Shown here piece after piece: positions 26,921 through 34,836 of a stretch of DNA of 64,000 nucleotides (positions within the stretch are counted from its first letter, which is position 1; every line of letters starts with the position of its first letter). Location: the NCBI RefSeq assembly GCF_002117125.1, contig NZ_CP019344.1, positions 1,054,001 to 1,118,000 of the forward strand, given 5' to 3'. This stretch comes from Nonlabens spongiae. GTDB lineage: Bacteria; Bacteroidota; Bacteroidia; Flavobacteriales; Flavobacteriaceae. The notes beneath the pieces were generated by a model. That model did not search any database and was not told the DNA's origin. It was given only the letters and a program-made list of their open reading frames with translations. A program made the translations under genes and the position numbers.

Positions 26921-27937
26921 ACCCGTTGTGCTAGTTAAAATTAAAAAACAGATTAAAAAAAGACCGTGCATTTTGTTGATATTCAGTATATTAATGGTTC
27001 CTAATCTGTAATTCTGATACCATGCACGATCTACCTGCAATGTACAAAAAACACCTTTCCTACCTCATTGATCTCTACCAAACCGTCACGGTGGACGGAA
27101 ACTTCATCAAGCGACCGGTCAACACGAAAATGAATGACCTGGAGGTCATGGCACTCGCCATTACCGGAGAGGCGGCCTCGATCCCCAGCGAGAACCTATT
27201 GTTTGCCAAGATAAAGAAGCACTTTCGCGAGGACTTTCCCATGCTGGTCGACCGCACCAGGTTCAACCGGCGCAGGCGCTCGCTCGAGCCACGCTTCAAG
27301 GAGTCCGCGGGACTCTTGGGCGACCGTATGGATGATGGCAGATCTGCCCTTCTGGTGGACTCGATGCCCTGTCCCATCGTGCACAACGCCAGGGAGCACC
27401 GCATGAAGATCTGTATGGAAGATCTGGGCACGGCTCCGAGAAAGGGCTACTCGGCGGTTGACCGCCGCTACTACATTGGATACAAGCTCCACCTGCTCAT
27501 GAGTACGCAGGGCATCTTCCATGACATGGCAGTGACCCCAGCAAACGTACACGACATAAAGTTCCTGAAGGAAAGGCAGTACGACGGTAGCGAGGAGAGG
27601 CAGATCATCGGCGATCGAGGCTATATATCCAGGGAGCTCCAGGCAGATCTGTTCACAAGCTACGGTATAGAACTTCTCACCCCACCCAGGAAAAACCAGC
27701 TGGTCAAAAGCGCATTCTCGCCCGAGAGGAGAAAGAACCGTAAGTTTATAGAGACAAGGTTTTCACAGTTATGCTCCCAGTTCTCCATCAAGATCAACCT
27801 GGCAAAGAGCTTCAAGGGCTTCCTGACAAGGGTCTCAAGCAAACTGGCCGCAGTTGCCATGCTGCAGATGTTCAATAGGGAAAACAACAGACCAATAAAT
27901 AGGATCAGGCATGCATGGAACTACTAGCACAACGGGT
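26921..27937 (+). mobile_element. IS982-family insertion sequence
   Basis: 1017 bp with terminal inverted repeats ACCCGTTGTGCTAGT (26921-26935) / ACTAGCACAACGGGT (27923-27937), a perfect 15-bp match. A 7-bp target duplication TATATCT lies at 26914-26920 and 27938-27944. It is GC-richer than the surrounding cassettes. Confidence 0.95.
27022..27927 (+). CDS. IS982-family DDE transposase
   Basis: A 301-residue transposase. Catalytic residues are visible as D113 (LLVDSMPCPIV), D198 (IIGDRGYIS) and E244 (KFIETRFSQL). The RRRRSLEPRF basic region and YYIGYKLHLL motif fit the IS982 family. The frame is intact, so the element may still move. Confidence 0.95.
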   Translation: MHDLPAMYKKHLSYLIDLYQTVTVDGNFIKRPVNTKMNDLEVMALAITGEAASIPSENLLFAKIKKHFREDFPMLVDRTRFNRRRRSLEPRFKESAGLLGDRMDDGRSALLVDSMPCPIVHNAREHRMKICMEDLGTAPRKGYSAVDRRYYIGYKLHLLMSTQGIFHDMAVTPANVHDIKFLKERQYDGSEERQIIGDRGYISRELQADLFTSYGIELLTPPRKNQLVKSAFSPERRKNRKFIETRFSQLCSQFSIKINLAKSFKGFLTRVSSKLAAVAMLQMFNRENNRPINRIRHAWNY

Positions 27938-28060
27938 TATATCTATTTGAGCTTCCTTAATAATCTCTTCAATTAAACTCGTTAGCTTACTTTCGAAATT
28001 CTCGTAAAGCGGTCTTATTAAACTATATTCATTTATAATATCACTCATTTTCTTCTAATT

Positions 28061-28196
28061 GTGCCTAACGGTCGCGGCTATGAGTAGTTGCGTGATTTAG
28101 CGATTAACTTTGAAAGTACACACCAAACTGAAAATCCGCGAGGATTTTCAGAAGTAGGCGAGAACAAGCAATTACTTATAGCCATTGTTGTGGTGC
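28061..28196 (-). repeat. attC-like repeat 11 (subfamily B)
   Basis: An intact subfamily B copy: GTGCCTAAC, arms GGCTATGAGTAGTTGC / GCAATTACTTATAGCC, and the uninterrupted IS110 target ATAGCCATTGTTGTG at its right. It separates cassettes 11 and 12. Confidence 0.87.
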
Positions 28197-28200
28197 GTTA

Positions 28201-29519
28201 TTATATTTTTAGTTCTTCAATTCGTTCTAATATTCTTTCTTTATCAAAATCAATTTTATTCTTTTCATAGAAGACAATTAGATTGTAATGAAAGAAATTA
28301 AAGTGATATTCTTCAATTAATGTATCTAAAATTTTCAGAAACTCTTTTTTATCTTCTTCATTAAGCTGATTGTATACTTTAGTCATTAACCAATTATTCA
28401 TCATACTTATGAACTCCTTGTCGAATAAATAAGCTAAAACTTTATGTTTACTCGAAGTTTCAAATAGCTTAAAATCTTGATTTAATATTCTTCGTAGAAC
28501 AGAATGTTCTTTGAATGAGATTCGTTTATCTTTCCACTCAATATATTTTTTAATTCCTCGATTAATATTTTCTTTATTCTTTTTGTCTCCTAAAAGTTCA
28601 AAAATTTCAAATGCCCAATATTGATTAAATTTTTCTGGATTATCAAAATATTCAACTTTTCCTGTATTTATATTTAAACCTATTTTTGATAATAATTTAG
28701 ATGCTTCATAAACTAAATATTGTGCGTCTTCTTTTGTTTTTGTGTAGAATAATTGGTCGTCCGCATATCTTAAATATTTAGCATCCAATTCATCACATTT
28801 TTTCTTAATTTCTTTGTCAAAATCTTGAAGATAAAAATTAGCTAAAAGTCTTGAACTATCACTAATTTCATCTTGAGGTAATCCGACTGACTTCTTTGAA
28901 TAGCCTTGAAATTTTTTGTTCCAATTACTCAAAAAATGAGTTAATAAATCAATGTAAAACAATTTGTTGCGTGGTGAAGCTAAATATAACTTCTTACCTA
29001 ATAAATCGATACTCACATTGTCATAAAAATTAGCAATGTCTAATTTAACCACAATTTTATGTTCGTCCGAATTATTGTTTGTAAACGCTTTTTTTTGAAA
29101 GTCAGACCAATTTTCTGTCCATAAAAATGGGTTGTAACTATTTGAAGGTGCAGAATCTAATAGTTCTAATTCATCTCCTTCTTCTTTAAATCTAATTTGA
29201 TTCCCCAAACGCCAACCTCCGTAAGTTCCTTCAACATAATTTCCTGCTATTTCATCCTCTAAAATTTTAGTGCAGAAATAAAAAAGAAAATAGTCTTTTG
29301 GGTGAAAAGTTGGTGTAATTCTCGCTACATAATTGGCTTTATTAATAATTATGTAATCTCTTGGTGTGGATGGGTGATATTTAAATTCCGTAATCTCTCT
29401 GTGAAGATTTTCGGCAATTTCATTTCTTACAATTGGACTTGAATGAGGAATTATACTTTCGTTTAATTTTTTGAAAAACTTTTTGGAAAGAAATTTTTAA
29501 AAGATTCAATATCTATCAT
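28201..29519 (-). pseudogene. Cassette 12: reverse transcriptase, frameshifted near its start
   Basis: The open frame 28201-29208 carries RT motifs: VVKLDIANFYDNVS (motif A), VGLPQDEISDSSRLLANFYLQDFD (motif B region), YLRYADDQLFY (YADD catalytic box) and LNINTGKVEYF. The frame stays open to about 29470 and includes YVARITPTFHPKDYFLFYF and YVEGTYGGWRLGNQIRF. The natural start at 29519 (MIDIESFKNFFPKSFSK) is one base out of frame, with the shift in a six-A run (29467-29472). Restored length is about 439 residues. There is no maturase or intron structure. The stand-alone form resembles defence-associated RTs (DRT/UG groups), but the subgroup is not assignable by eye. Confidence 0.85.
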
Positions 29520-29539
29520 TCAGGTCGTTTTTTTTTAAT

Positions 29540-29676
29540 GCACCACAACGGTCTCGGCTATGAGTAGTTGCGTGGGTTAGTACATAACTTTGCAAGTACA
29601 CACCAAGCTGAAAATCCGCGAGGATTTTCAGAAGTAGGCGAGAACAAGCAATTACTTATAGCCATTGTTGTGCATA
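29540..29676 (-). repeat. attC-like repeat 12 (subfamily B)
   Basis: Starts GCACCACAAC, ends GTTGTGCATA; otherwise nearly identical to repeat 11, including an intact ATAGCCATTGTTGTG target. Confidence 0.87.
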
Positions 29677-29681
29677 GTGCT

Positions 29682-30896
29682 TTATTTTCCCATTTTAGAG
29701 ATTGCATTAATAATTTTTTCAAATCCGCTTACTGAAAGTTCTTCAGTCTCTTTGTCATTGCCTAATACGTTTGATTTGTCATTGCCAAAGTATTTTTCTA
29801 CGAGTTTGGATTTTATTTCCTGTTTTTTTGTTTCGTCCAACATCTCGATGAAAGTATCGACCGATGCTAATTCCAATTCAGCTGTTCGATTTAAGGTTTC
29901 AAGTTTTCTGTGTTTACTTGATTCTTTAGCTGCATATGTCGCTGGATAAGACAAAGCTGCTGCTGCAACTAAACGAATAATTGATTTAGTCCAATTAAAA
30001 CCGTCTGAACTTAAATCAATTATTGTCCAAACAAGAAGTCCTGAAAAAACAGCCATAAATCCAACAGCAATCCACCTCCATAAATTAGCTGTGCTTTTGT
30101 GTTCGTTTGCGATTATTTGATAGTTACCTGTTACACCTACGTTACCAATCACATTGACGATTTTCTTCGCATCTTCAAGTTTCTGTTCTAAACTTTCAAC
30201 AAGTGAAGATGTGTCCGTGTCAATCGTGCTTTTTAATTCATCAATTTCTTCTCTAAACTCTTCTTTAGCATCGTCAATTTCTGACCTATATGTTTTTTTG
30301 TCATTTTGAAATTCTTGATTGTGTTGAGACTTCAAATTGTCAAAATTCGTTTGAAATGTTGAAGTTAAATTTTGAATTTCGTTTTCCTTTGTTTCGAGAA
30401 GTTCAAGTATTCGTTGTAGTTCAGTTTCTTTATTATCAAGGTCAGTTTTGAAATCTTCTAATTCAGATTTTAGTTCAGAGTTCTCTTTTTCTAAATTTTT
30501 ATACTTGCCTTTTGCTGTTTTTTCAAAATTTGCAACTTTTCTCGAAAAATTGAAGTCAGTTTTGGAATATGGAATTGGAAAATTCTTTACTCTATTGATT
30601 GCTGTATTAAAACTATTAATAGCATTTGTAATGTGTCCAATGTTATTGTTTCCTAAATAAGAATTTATATTACTGACTCCTGTTTGCAATTCGTTGGATG
30701 CAGCATCTATGTCTTTTTTCTGAACTAATTCTGGTAAGATTAGTTTTACTCTTTGGTTTATAAAATCGAAAACAGTTTGAAAGAAAGATAAGTTCTCTAA
30801 ATCAATTTTTTCTTTAGCCTCGTCATTTGACAATATTTCTTCAAGTGAATTTAATCTGTCAAAAATTGGATGTTCTTCAAATTCTTCTGCTTTCAT
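29682..30896 (-). CDS. Cassette 13: coiled-coil protein with two transmembrane helices
   Basis: 404 residues. The N-terminal helical region (about 1-125) is followed by a long coiled coil (about 130-250, with heptad-like ENSELKSELEDFKTDLDNKETELQRILELLE). Two transmembrane helices follow, WRWIAVGFMAVFSGLLVWTII and SIIRLVAAAALSYPATYAA (about 275-325), then a helical tail. No family recognised. A membrane-anchored coiled-coil protein beside RT and RelA/SpoT cassettes could be a defence effector, but that is inference from location only. Confidence 0.8.
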   Translation of the reverse strand: MKAEEFEEHPIFDRLNSLEEILSNDEAKEKIDLENLSFFQTVFDFINQRVKLILPELVQKKDIDAASNELQTGVSNINSYLGNNNIGHITNAINSFNTAINRVKNFPIPYSKTDFNFSRKVANFEKTAKGKYKNLEKENSELKSELEDFKTDLDNKETELQRILELLETKENEIQNLTSTFQTNFDNLKSQHNQEFQNDKKTYRSEIDDAKEEFREEIDELKSTIDTDTSSLVESLEQKLEDAKKIVNVIGNVGVTGNYQIIANEHKSTANLWRWIAVGFMAVFSGLLVWTIIDLSSDGFNWTKSIIRLVAAAALSYPATYAAKESSKHRKLETLNRTAELELASVDTFIEMLDETKKQEIKSKLVEKYFGNDKSNVLGNDKETEELSVSGFEKIINAISKMGK

Positions 30897-30912
30897 TTTT
30901 TTGTTTTCGCAT

Positions 30913-31049
30913 TATGCACAACGGTCTTGTATATGAAAAGTAGCAGATTTTACACACTAACTTTTCGGTTTGGTACTGACGTTAAATTTATAAAAATCAC
31001 TTTAGATTAAGCACTTAAACCGCTATTTTTTATATACGTTGTTACCCAC
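30913..31049 (-). repeat. attC-like repeat 13 (subfamily D)
   Basis: Runs from TATGCACAAC to GTTACCCAC, with arms TTGTATATGAAAAGTAGC / GCTATTTTTTATATAC. It separates cassettes 13 and 14. Confidence 0.83.
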
Positions 31050-31168
31050 TGGCTTTATTCCGTTCAGCTTGGTTTTCAGCGTTGGCAAAGACATACTCTT
31101 TTGCAATTTTGGGCTTGAGTGTTGGTTGGTGCGAATTGCAAATGTGTATGGCTTTTAGCGTTGGCTTT

Positions 31169-31375
31169 TTAACAACAACTTTTATTTTCTTGAATTGGTG
31201 GACAAGCAACTGTTCCGTATGAGCAATAAACACAGCAATCTCCTTCTTTTGGTTTCAAAACCGTTTTACAGTTCTCGCATTCGTAGAAAAATTGACAAGC
31301 GTTTGTTGGCATATCTTCTACTTTTTTATGTCCGCAATTAGGACAAGTGATTTCTGATTTTAATTTGACTTCCAT
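31169..31375 (-). CDS. Cassette 14: GDCCVxC-type small zinc-ribbon protein
   Basis: 68 residues with CPNCGHKK, CENCKTVLKPKEGDCCVYCSYGTVACPPIQ and a terminal CC. This is the 'GDCCVxC domain' protein usually found beside mercury and other metal-resistance genes. It may bind or shuttle metal. Its start directly follows the MerTP-like gene. Confidence 0.88.
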   Translation of the reverse strand: MEVKLKSEITCPNCGHKKVEDMPTNACQFFYECENCKTVLKPKEGDCCVYCSYGTVACPPIQENKSCC

Positions 31376-31974
31376 TAGTTTTCTTTTTTATCGGTTACTT
31401 TATAACCTGTTGAGTTTATTGCATTCTCGATTTCTGTTTCGTTGGTTTTGGTTTTGTCAAATTCAACGATTGCATTTCCATTTTCGTAAGACGCTTTTGA
31501 GTTCACAATTCCGTTGAGCTTATTTACTTCGTGATTTACGTGTTCTTCGCAACTCGCACAAGTCATTCCGCTTATTTTAAATTCAGTCGTTTTAATGTCC
31601 GATTTGTCAACTACGATTATTTGTTTGTCTGTATTTGGGTAAAATATTCCTGAATAGTATGGAAAAGCCAACATTACAATTGCAAATACAGTTACGATTC
31701 CTAAAAACTTTTTTGATTGAATAAATTTTGGTTTTTCGTCCGTCTCACATTCGCAGTCAATTTCTTTTTGAGGTTTTAGTTTTTGATACCAAGCAAAACC
31801 AAGAACTAAAATTGTCAGTCCGATTAAATAAGGTCTAAAAGGTTCAATCCAAGAAAATGCAGAAGCAATTCCGCTTGTTCCTGCGATTAGAGCCAAAACT
31901 GGTGTAATACAACACAAGGAAGCTGTAATTGCAGTTAACAAACCTGCACCAATTAATTTGTTTTCACTTTTCAT
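31375..31974 (-). CDS. merTP: Cassette 14: fused MerT-MerP mercuric transporter
   Basis: 199 residues. The N-terminal MerT part has three hydrophobic segments, with the paired cysteines in SLCCITPVLALIAG (about 20-33) and CECET in a loop. A C-terminal heavy-metal-associated MerP-like domain with GMTCASCEEHVNHEVNKL (about 135-152) follows. It should carry Hg(II), or a related ion, across the inner membrane. No merA reductase is in the cassette, so the imported metal must be handled elsewhere. Confidence 0.92.
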   Translation of the reverse strand: MKSENKLIGAGLLTAITASLCCITPVLALIAGTSGIASAFSWIEPFRPYLIGLTILVLGFAWYQKLKPQKEIDCECETDEKPKFIQSKKFLGIVTVFAIVMLAFPYYSGIFYPNTDKQIIVVDKSDIKTTEFKISGMTCASCEEHVNHEVNKLNGIVNSKASYENGNAIVEFDKTKTNETEIENAINSTGYKVTDKKEN

Positions 31975-32345
31975 ATCGTTTCTAAAATTTTGTTTTTATC
32001 AAGTATCTCAAAAAACGGATTTAGTAATTTTTCATATTCAGTCGTAAGTGAGTAAAAAATCGTTTGAGCATCTCTTTCTGTTTCTAATAGATTTCGGTCT
32101 TTCATTTTCCTTAAATGTTGAGAAATAGCTGAAATGTTCATTCCGAGAATGTCGCTCAAATCACAAACACAAAGTCTTTTTTCCTCAAAGAGTAGGTAGA
32201 GTATTTTCAGTCGAACGCTATTTCCGACCAATGAAAGTCCGTTTGCCAAATAGTCGAACGATTCGTTTAATTCCGAAACTGTGTCTTTGCAACGGTTTAT
32301 TTGTTCAATATCGGCTTGTTGTCTTATGCAAGAATTATTTTCCAT
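31971..32345 (-). CDS. Cassette 14: ArsR/SmtB-family metalloregulator
   Basis: 124 residues with the winged-helix domain LSLVGNSVRLKILYLLFEEKRLCVCDLSDILGMNISAISQHLRKMKDRNLLETERDAQTIFYSL (about 37-100). The CVCDL motif is the typical metal-sensing site of ArsR proteins. It overlaps merTP by 4 bp. A palindrome directly upstream (32369-32390) is the probable operator. Confidence 0.93.
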   Translation of the reverse strand: MENNSCIRQQADIEQINRCKDTVSELNESFDYLANGLSLVGNSVRLKILYLLFEEKRLCVCDLSDILGMNISAISQHLRKMKDRNLLETERDAQTIFYSLTTEYEKLLNPFFEILDKNKILETI

Positions 32346-32368
32346 ATAACAAAGTTACGTATATTTCT

Positions 32369-32390
32369 TATTTAAGCAAATACTTAAATA
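32369..32390. promoter_or_regulatory. Probable ArsR operator
   Basis: A perfect inverted repeat, TATTTAAG (32369-32376) and CTTAAATA (32383-32390) with a 6-bp spacer, 24 bp upstream of the ArsR start. AT-rich imperfect palindromes of this form are typical ArsR/SmtB binding sites. Confidence 0.75.
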
Positions 32391-32499
32391 CATAAATTTC
32401 AAGCATTGGGAAAATTTTAGCTCTTTTGGTTATTATAGCGTTGGATTTGTGTGTCGGAAAAAAACGAAAGTGCTAAAATGTGCGGTTGGTTTTCAGCTT

Positions 32500-32703
32500 G
32501 TGGGTAACGGTCGTGGCTATGAGTAGTGCGGGTGCAAAAACGCACTTTCCTTTCGGTTGGGTACAGAGCCAAAACCTTGTTTTCTGGTTTTTTATCTTAT
32601 TATTTCAAAAAGCCAAAACAAGGTTTTGGCGGTCATTGCAAATTAGCAATTTCTTATGGGTTAAGCACCTAATCCCGTATTACTTATAGCCGTTGTTGTG
32701 CGC
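32500..32703 (-). repeat. attC-like repeat 14 (long variant)
   Basis: Runs from GTGGGTAAC to GTTGTGCGC over 204 bp, with arms GGCTATGAGTAGTGCGGG / CCCGTATTACTTATAGCC. A longer central stem contains AAAACCTTGTTTT and its complement AAAACAAGGTTTT. Such length variation is normal for attC sites. It separates cassettes 14 and 15. Confidence 0.83.
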
Positions 32704-33129
32704 TGGCTTTCCGCGCTCTAATTCATTTCTCACTCTTTTTTCGAGTTCATTTTGTTTAAATTCAAACCATTTTTGTCTAAAATCAGAATGGTCAATTTTA
32801 CGCTTAAAATTCTGAAATGGCTTTTTGTTCGCTAAGAGGTTTTCCAATTCTGACCTTAGATTTTGGTCAGATATCTGCTTCACAAAAAGTTCCATTATTT
32901 TGAACGACTCAAAACTTTCTAATGTCTCAATTTTTATAAAATCAGCTTTATGATTTTCCACTTTTTCTAAACTGTCACTAAAAGCTTCTTTAAAATCTTC
33001 CTCGTCCGCAAATTGTGAAAAACTCGGAATTGCAATTATTTCATCAGTTTTGAAATTGTAATAACAATCAAATCCGCAATCTAATTCTTGCGCTATTTCT
33101 TTAATGATATTTTGTTTAAAATTATCCAA
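32680..33129 (-). CDS. Cassette 15: UPF0158 family protein
   Basis: 149 residues with the UPF0158 pattern: N-terminal IAQELDCGFDCYYNFKTDEIIAIP and C-terminal KPFQNFKRKIDHSDFRQKWFEFKQNELEKRVRNEL. Function unknown. The TTG start overlaps the end of the DUF3024 gene by 8 bp. The last residues (AHNNGYK) are encoded by the attC repeat itself. Confidence 0.87.
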   Translation of the reverse strand: MDNFKQNIIKEIAQELDCGFDCYYNFKTDEIIAIPSFSQFADEEDFKEAFSDSLEKVENHKADFIKIETLESFESFKIMELFVKQISDQNLRSELENLLANKKPFQNFKRKIDHSDFRQKWFEFKQNELEKRVRNELERGKPAHNNGYK

Positions 33130-33466
33130 AAAAACAAGCGTGTTTATCTTCTTTTATAATTTCTATGATTTTATCTAAATAAGTAGAATTTGGAAACGGT
33201 TCGTAAATCTCCCAATTTCCACTTGCTCTCATCCAATATAAATTCCATTCCTTTCTTGATTTGTAGTATCGGATTTTGGCAAAGTCAAATTGTTGTTTCT
33301 TTTTTGCGTCTTGCCAATCTGGTCGAATTTCAAACAGGATTACAACTTTTCCGTCATACGAATATCCAATATCAACTTGTTCTCTAATTTCAGGATTTTC
33401 GGGACGTAATGATTCCACGTATTCCTTAATTGTAGATTCATTTATGTCAATAGTTGTGTTTTTCAT
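33122..33466 (-). CDS. Cassette 15: DUF3024 protein
   Basis: 114 residues with the family signature FEIRPDWQDAKKKQQFDFAKIRYYKSRKEWNLYWMRASGNWEIYEPFP and the conserved C-terminal CFFG. DUF3024 proteins are small and frequent in integron cassettes and genomic islands; no function is established. It is translationally coupled to the UPF0158 gene. Confidence 0.9.
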   Translation of the reverse strand: MKNTTIDINESTIKEYVESLRPENPEIREQVDIGYSYDGKVVILFEIRPDWQDAKKKQQFDFAKIRYYKSRKEWNLYWMRASGNWEIYEPFPNSTYLDKIIEIIKEDKHACFFG

Positions 33467-33489
33467 TTAGTTACGAATTTTTTCAGCTT

Positions 33490-33625
33490 GCGCACAACGG
33501 TCTTGTATAACAATCAGTTGCGGATTGATTAAAAACTAAGATAGCTAAAATTACCGACTTTTATGCTTGCGCGGTTGTGTCCGCAGGACACAAAGCCGCA
33601 ATTGTTGTTATACGGTGTTGGTAGC
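33490..33625 (-). repeat. attC-like repeat 15 (subfamily C)
   Basis: Runs from GCGCACAAC to GTTGGTAGC. The interior is nearly identical to repeat 10, with a central TGTGTCCGCAGGACACA hairpin. It separates cassettes 15 and 16. Confidence 0.87.
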
Positions 33626-33645
33626 AGTTGTTGTTCTTTATTGGT

Positions 33646-34668
33646 TTATTCGTTTTCTAATTCCGAAACTAAATTCTTTATGTCAACACGATAAAAGTCT
33701 TCTCGTCCATTGTCTAATGAATAAAATTTAACTACAAGTTTTGCATACAAATCAATTGTAAAAATCAATTTCATTCGTGCTTTTCTAGCAGGTAATTTTG
33801 GTAAACCTCTAATAATAACTCCTCCAATTTGTCCATTCGCTCCTTTATTTGGCATTCTTTTGTTTTCGTTCGCTAACTCTTTGTCTCCGTAATAAATTAT
33901 ACTTTTGCAAGAAACTTGATTATCAGCACTAGTAAAAACTTCTCGTGTTATTTTAACAGGCAATAAAGTGCCTTTTTCTACTCCAACCAAATATTGATTA
34001 TCTTTCAGTCCAGCTCCAATTGAACATTTCAATTTTCGTTTAGCGTATAGTTCAAGTTTTATAGCTTCTTTTTGAACTTTTATATTTTCAGGTGATATTT
34101 TAAATGCTTCTTGGACGATTTCAGGTCTGTTTGTAGCTTTTGCTTCATAAATAATATCATTTGCAAGATATTCTCTAGAATTTAACCCGTTAAACTCGTC
34201 AATCTCGAATTTGGTCAATTTCTTTACTTCATTAACTAATTCAAGTCCACTTTTTAAAGAATCAAATTCTTTTCTAAATGCACTAATTGTCTCGTTTTCT
34301 TGTTTTATTAAAAGAATATTTTCGTTGTTTTTGCTTTCAGCAAAATATGTCCAATTATAAGAACCATTAATTAAAACTGTATTGTCAATCACACAGAACT
34401 TGTTATGCATTGGATTGTCAGAGTCGGAAAAATAAAGTTCTCCACCTAAATCAATAAATTTTTGAAAATTTAAACCATTTTCTCTATTATTTATAAAGTC
34501 ATTATGTACAATTAATGAAACCTTTATTCCATTTTCTTTTTTTTCACAGAGCTTGTCAAAAAGTTCGTGATTTGTAAACCAATAAATAGCAACTACAATT
34601 TCTTTTTCCGCTTGATTCAATTCGGATAAGATTTGTGCTCTAATGTTATGAAAAAACGGATTTATCAA
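33646..34668 (-). CDS. Cassette 16: PLD-family protein with DnaK-SBD-like tail
   Basis: 340 residues. Residues 10-135 form a single-HKD phospholipase D/Nuc-like domain: EIVVAIYWFTNHELFDKL, then HNKFCVIDNTVLINGSYNWTYFAESKNNEN with the HxK motif. One HKD implies a dimeric enzyme. Residues about 215-335 resemble the beta substrate-binding domain of Hsp70/DnaK: TLLPVKITREVFTSADNQ, VIIRGLPKLPARKARMKLIFTIDLYAKLVVKFYS. The PLD call is firm; the SBD resemblance is my reading. PLD nucleases occur in several defence systems. Confidence 0.82.
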   Translation of the reverse strand: MINPFFHNIRAQILSELNQAEKEIVVAIYWFTNHELFDKLCEKKENGIKVSLIVHNDFINNRENGLNFQKFIDLGGELYFSDSDNPMHNKFCVIDNTVLINGSYNWTYFAESKNNENILLIKQENETISAFRKEFDSLKSGLELVNEVKKLTKFEIDEFNGLNSREYLANDIIYEAKATNRPEIVQEAFKISPENIKVQKEAIKLELYAKRKLKCSIGAGLKDNQYLVGVEKGTLLPVKITREVFTSADNQVSCKSIIYYGDKELANENKRMPNKGANGQIGGVIIRGLPKLPARKARMKLIFTIDLYAKLVVKFYSLDNGREDFYRVDIKNLVSELENE

Positions 34669-34692
34669 ATTTTATGGATTTTTGTTTCAATT

Positions 34693-34830
34693 GCTACCAA
34701 CGGTCTCGTATAACCGTCAGTTACGGATTTAAAGTTAATAATTTTCGGTTAAGCACTGACGTTAGAAATTCCGAGTGGATTCGGACGTAGTCGAATCCGC
34801 CGTAATTGCGGTTATACATTGTTGTAACAC
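34693..34830 (-). repeat. attC-like repeat 16 (subfamily A)
   Basis: Runs from GCTACCAAC to GTTGTAACAC with the subfamily A interior. It separates cassettes 16 and 17. Confidence 0.87.
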
Positions 34831-34836
34831 GTTTTT

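Larger units (their letters stand above)
25951..28048 (-). pseudogene. Cassette 11: RelA/SpoT-domain protein interrupted by IS982
   Basis: The N-terminal codons (start 28048) lie right of IS982 and the rest left of it. Removing the element and one copy of the 7-bp target duplication gives a single open frame of about 357 residues. It shows a (p)ppGpp-synthetase-type nucleotidyltransferase core: SRTKSTSSFKEK (42-53, G-loop-like), DITDLCGIRIVTYY (67-80), FGYQSLHY (114-121) and AEIQIRTILQHSWAAIDHKLRYK (143-165). The C-terminal 190 residues are unassigned. Stand-alone synthetases of this fold can be stress enzymes or toxins (toxSAS, CapRel), and the cassette setting favours the latter. The insertion falls near codon 37 and should abolish the protein. 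Confidence 0.88.

Noticed and set aside
26921..26935. IS982 end as an attC-derived sequence
   Set aside because: The inverted repeat contains GTTGTGC, like some R' ends, but the element has its own perfect 15-bp repeats and a 7-bp target duplication inside a coding sequence, so the likeness is probably chance.
28201..29519. Retron or group II intron
   Set aside because: No maturase/endonuclease domain, no intron ribozyme structure and no recognisable msr-msd next to the RT; attC-like repeats bound the gene directly.
31042..31233. 63-residue frame overlapping the GDCCVxC gene
   Set aside because: It overlaps the GDCCVxC gene and runs into the attC repeat; no start signal or family support, although its tail composition is not random-looking.
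13057..34830. CRISPR array
   Set aside because: The repeats are 134-204 bp and separated by whole genes; there are no short spacers and no cas genes.
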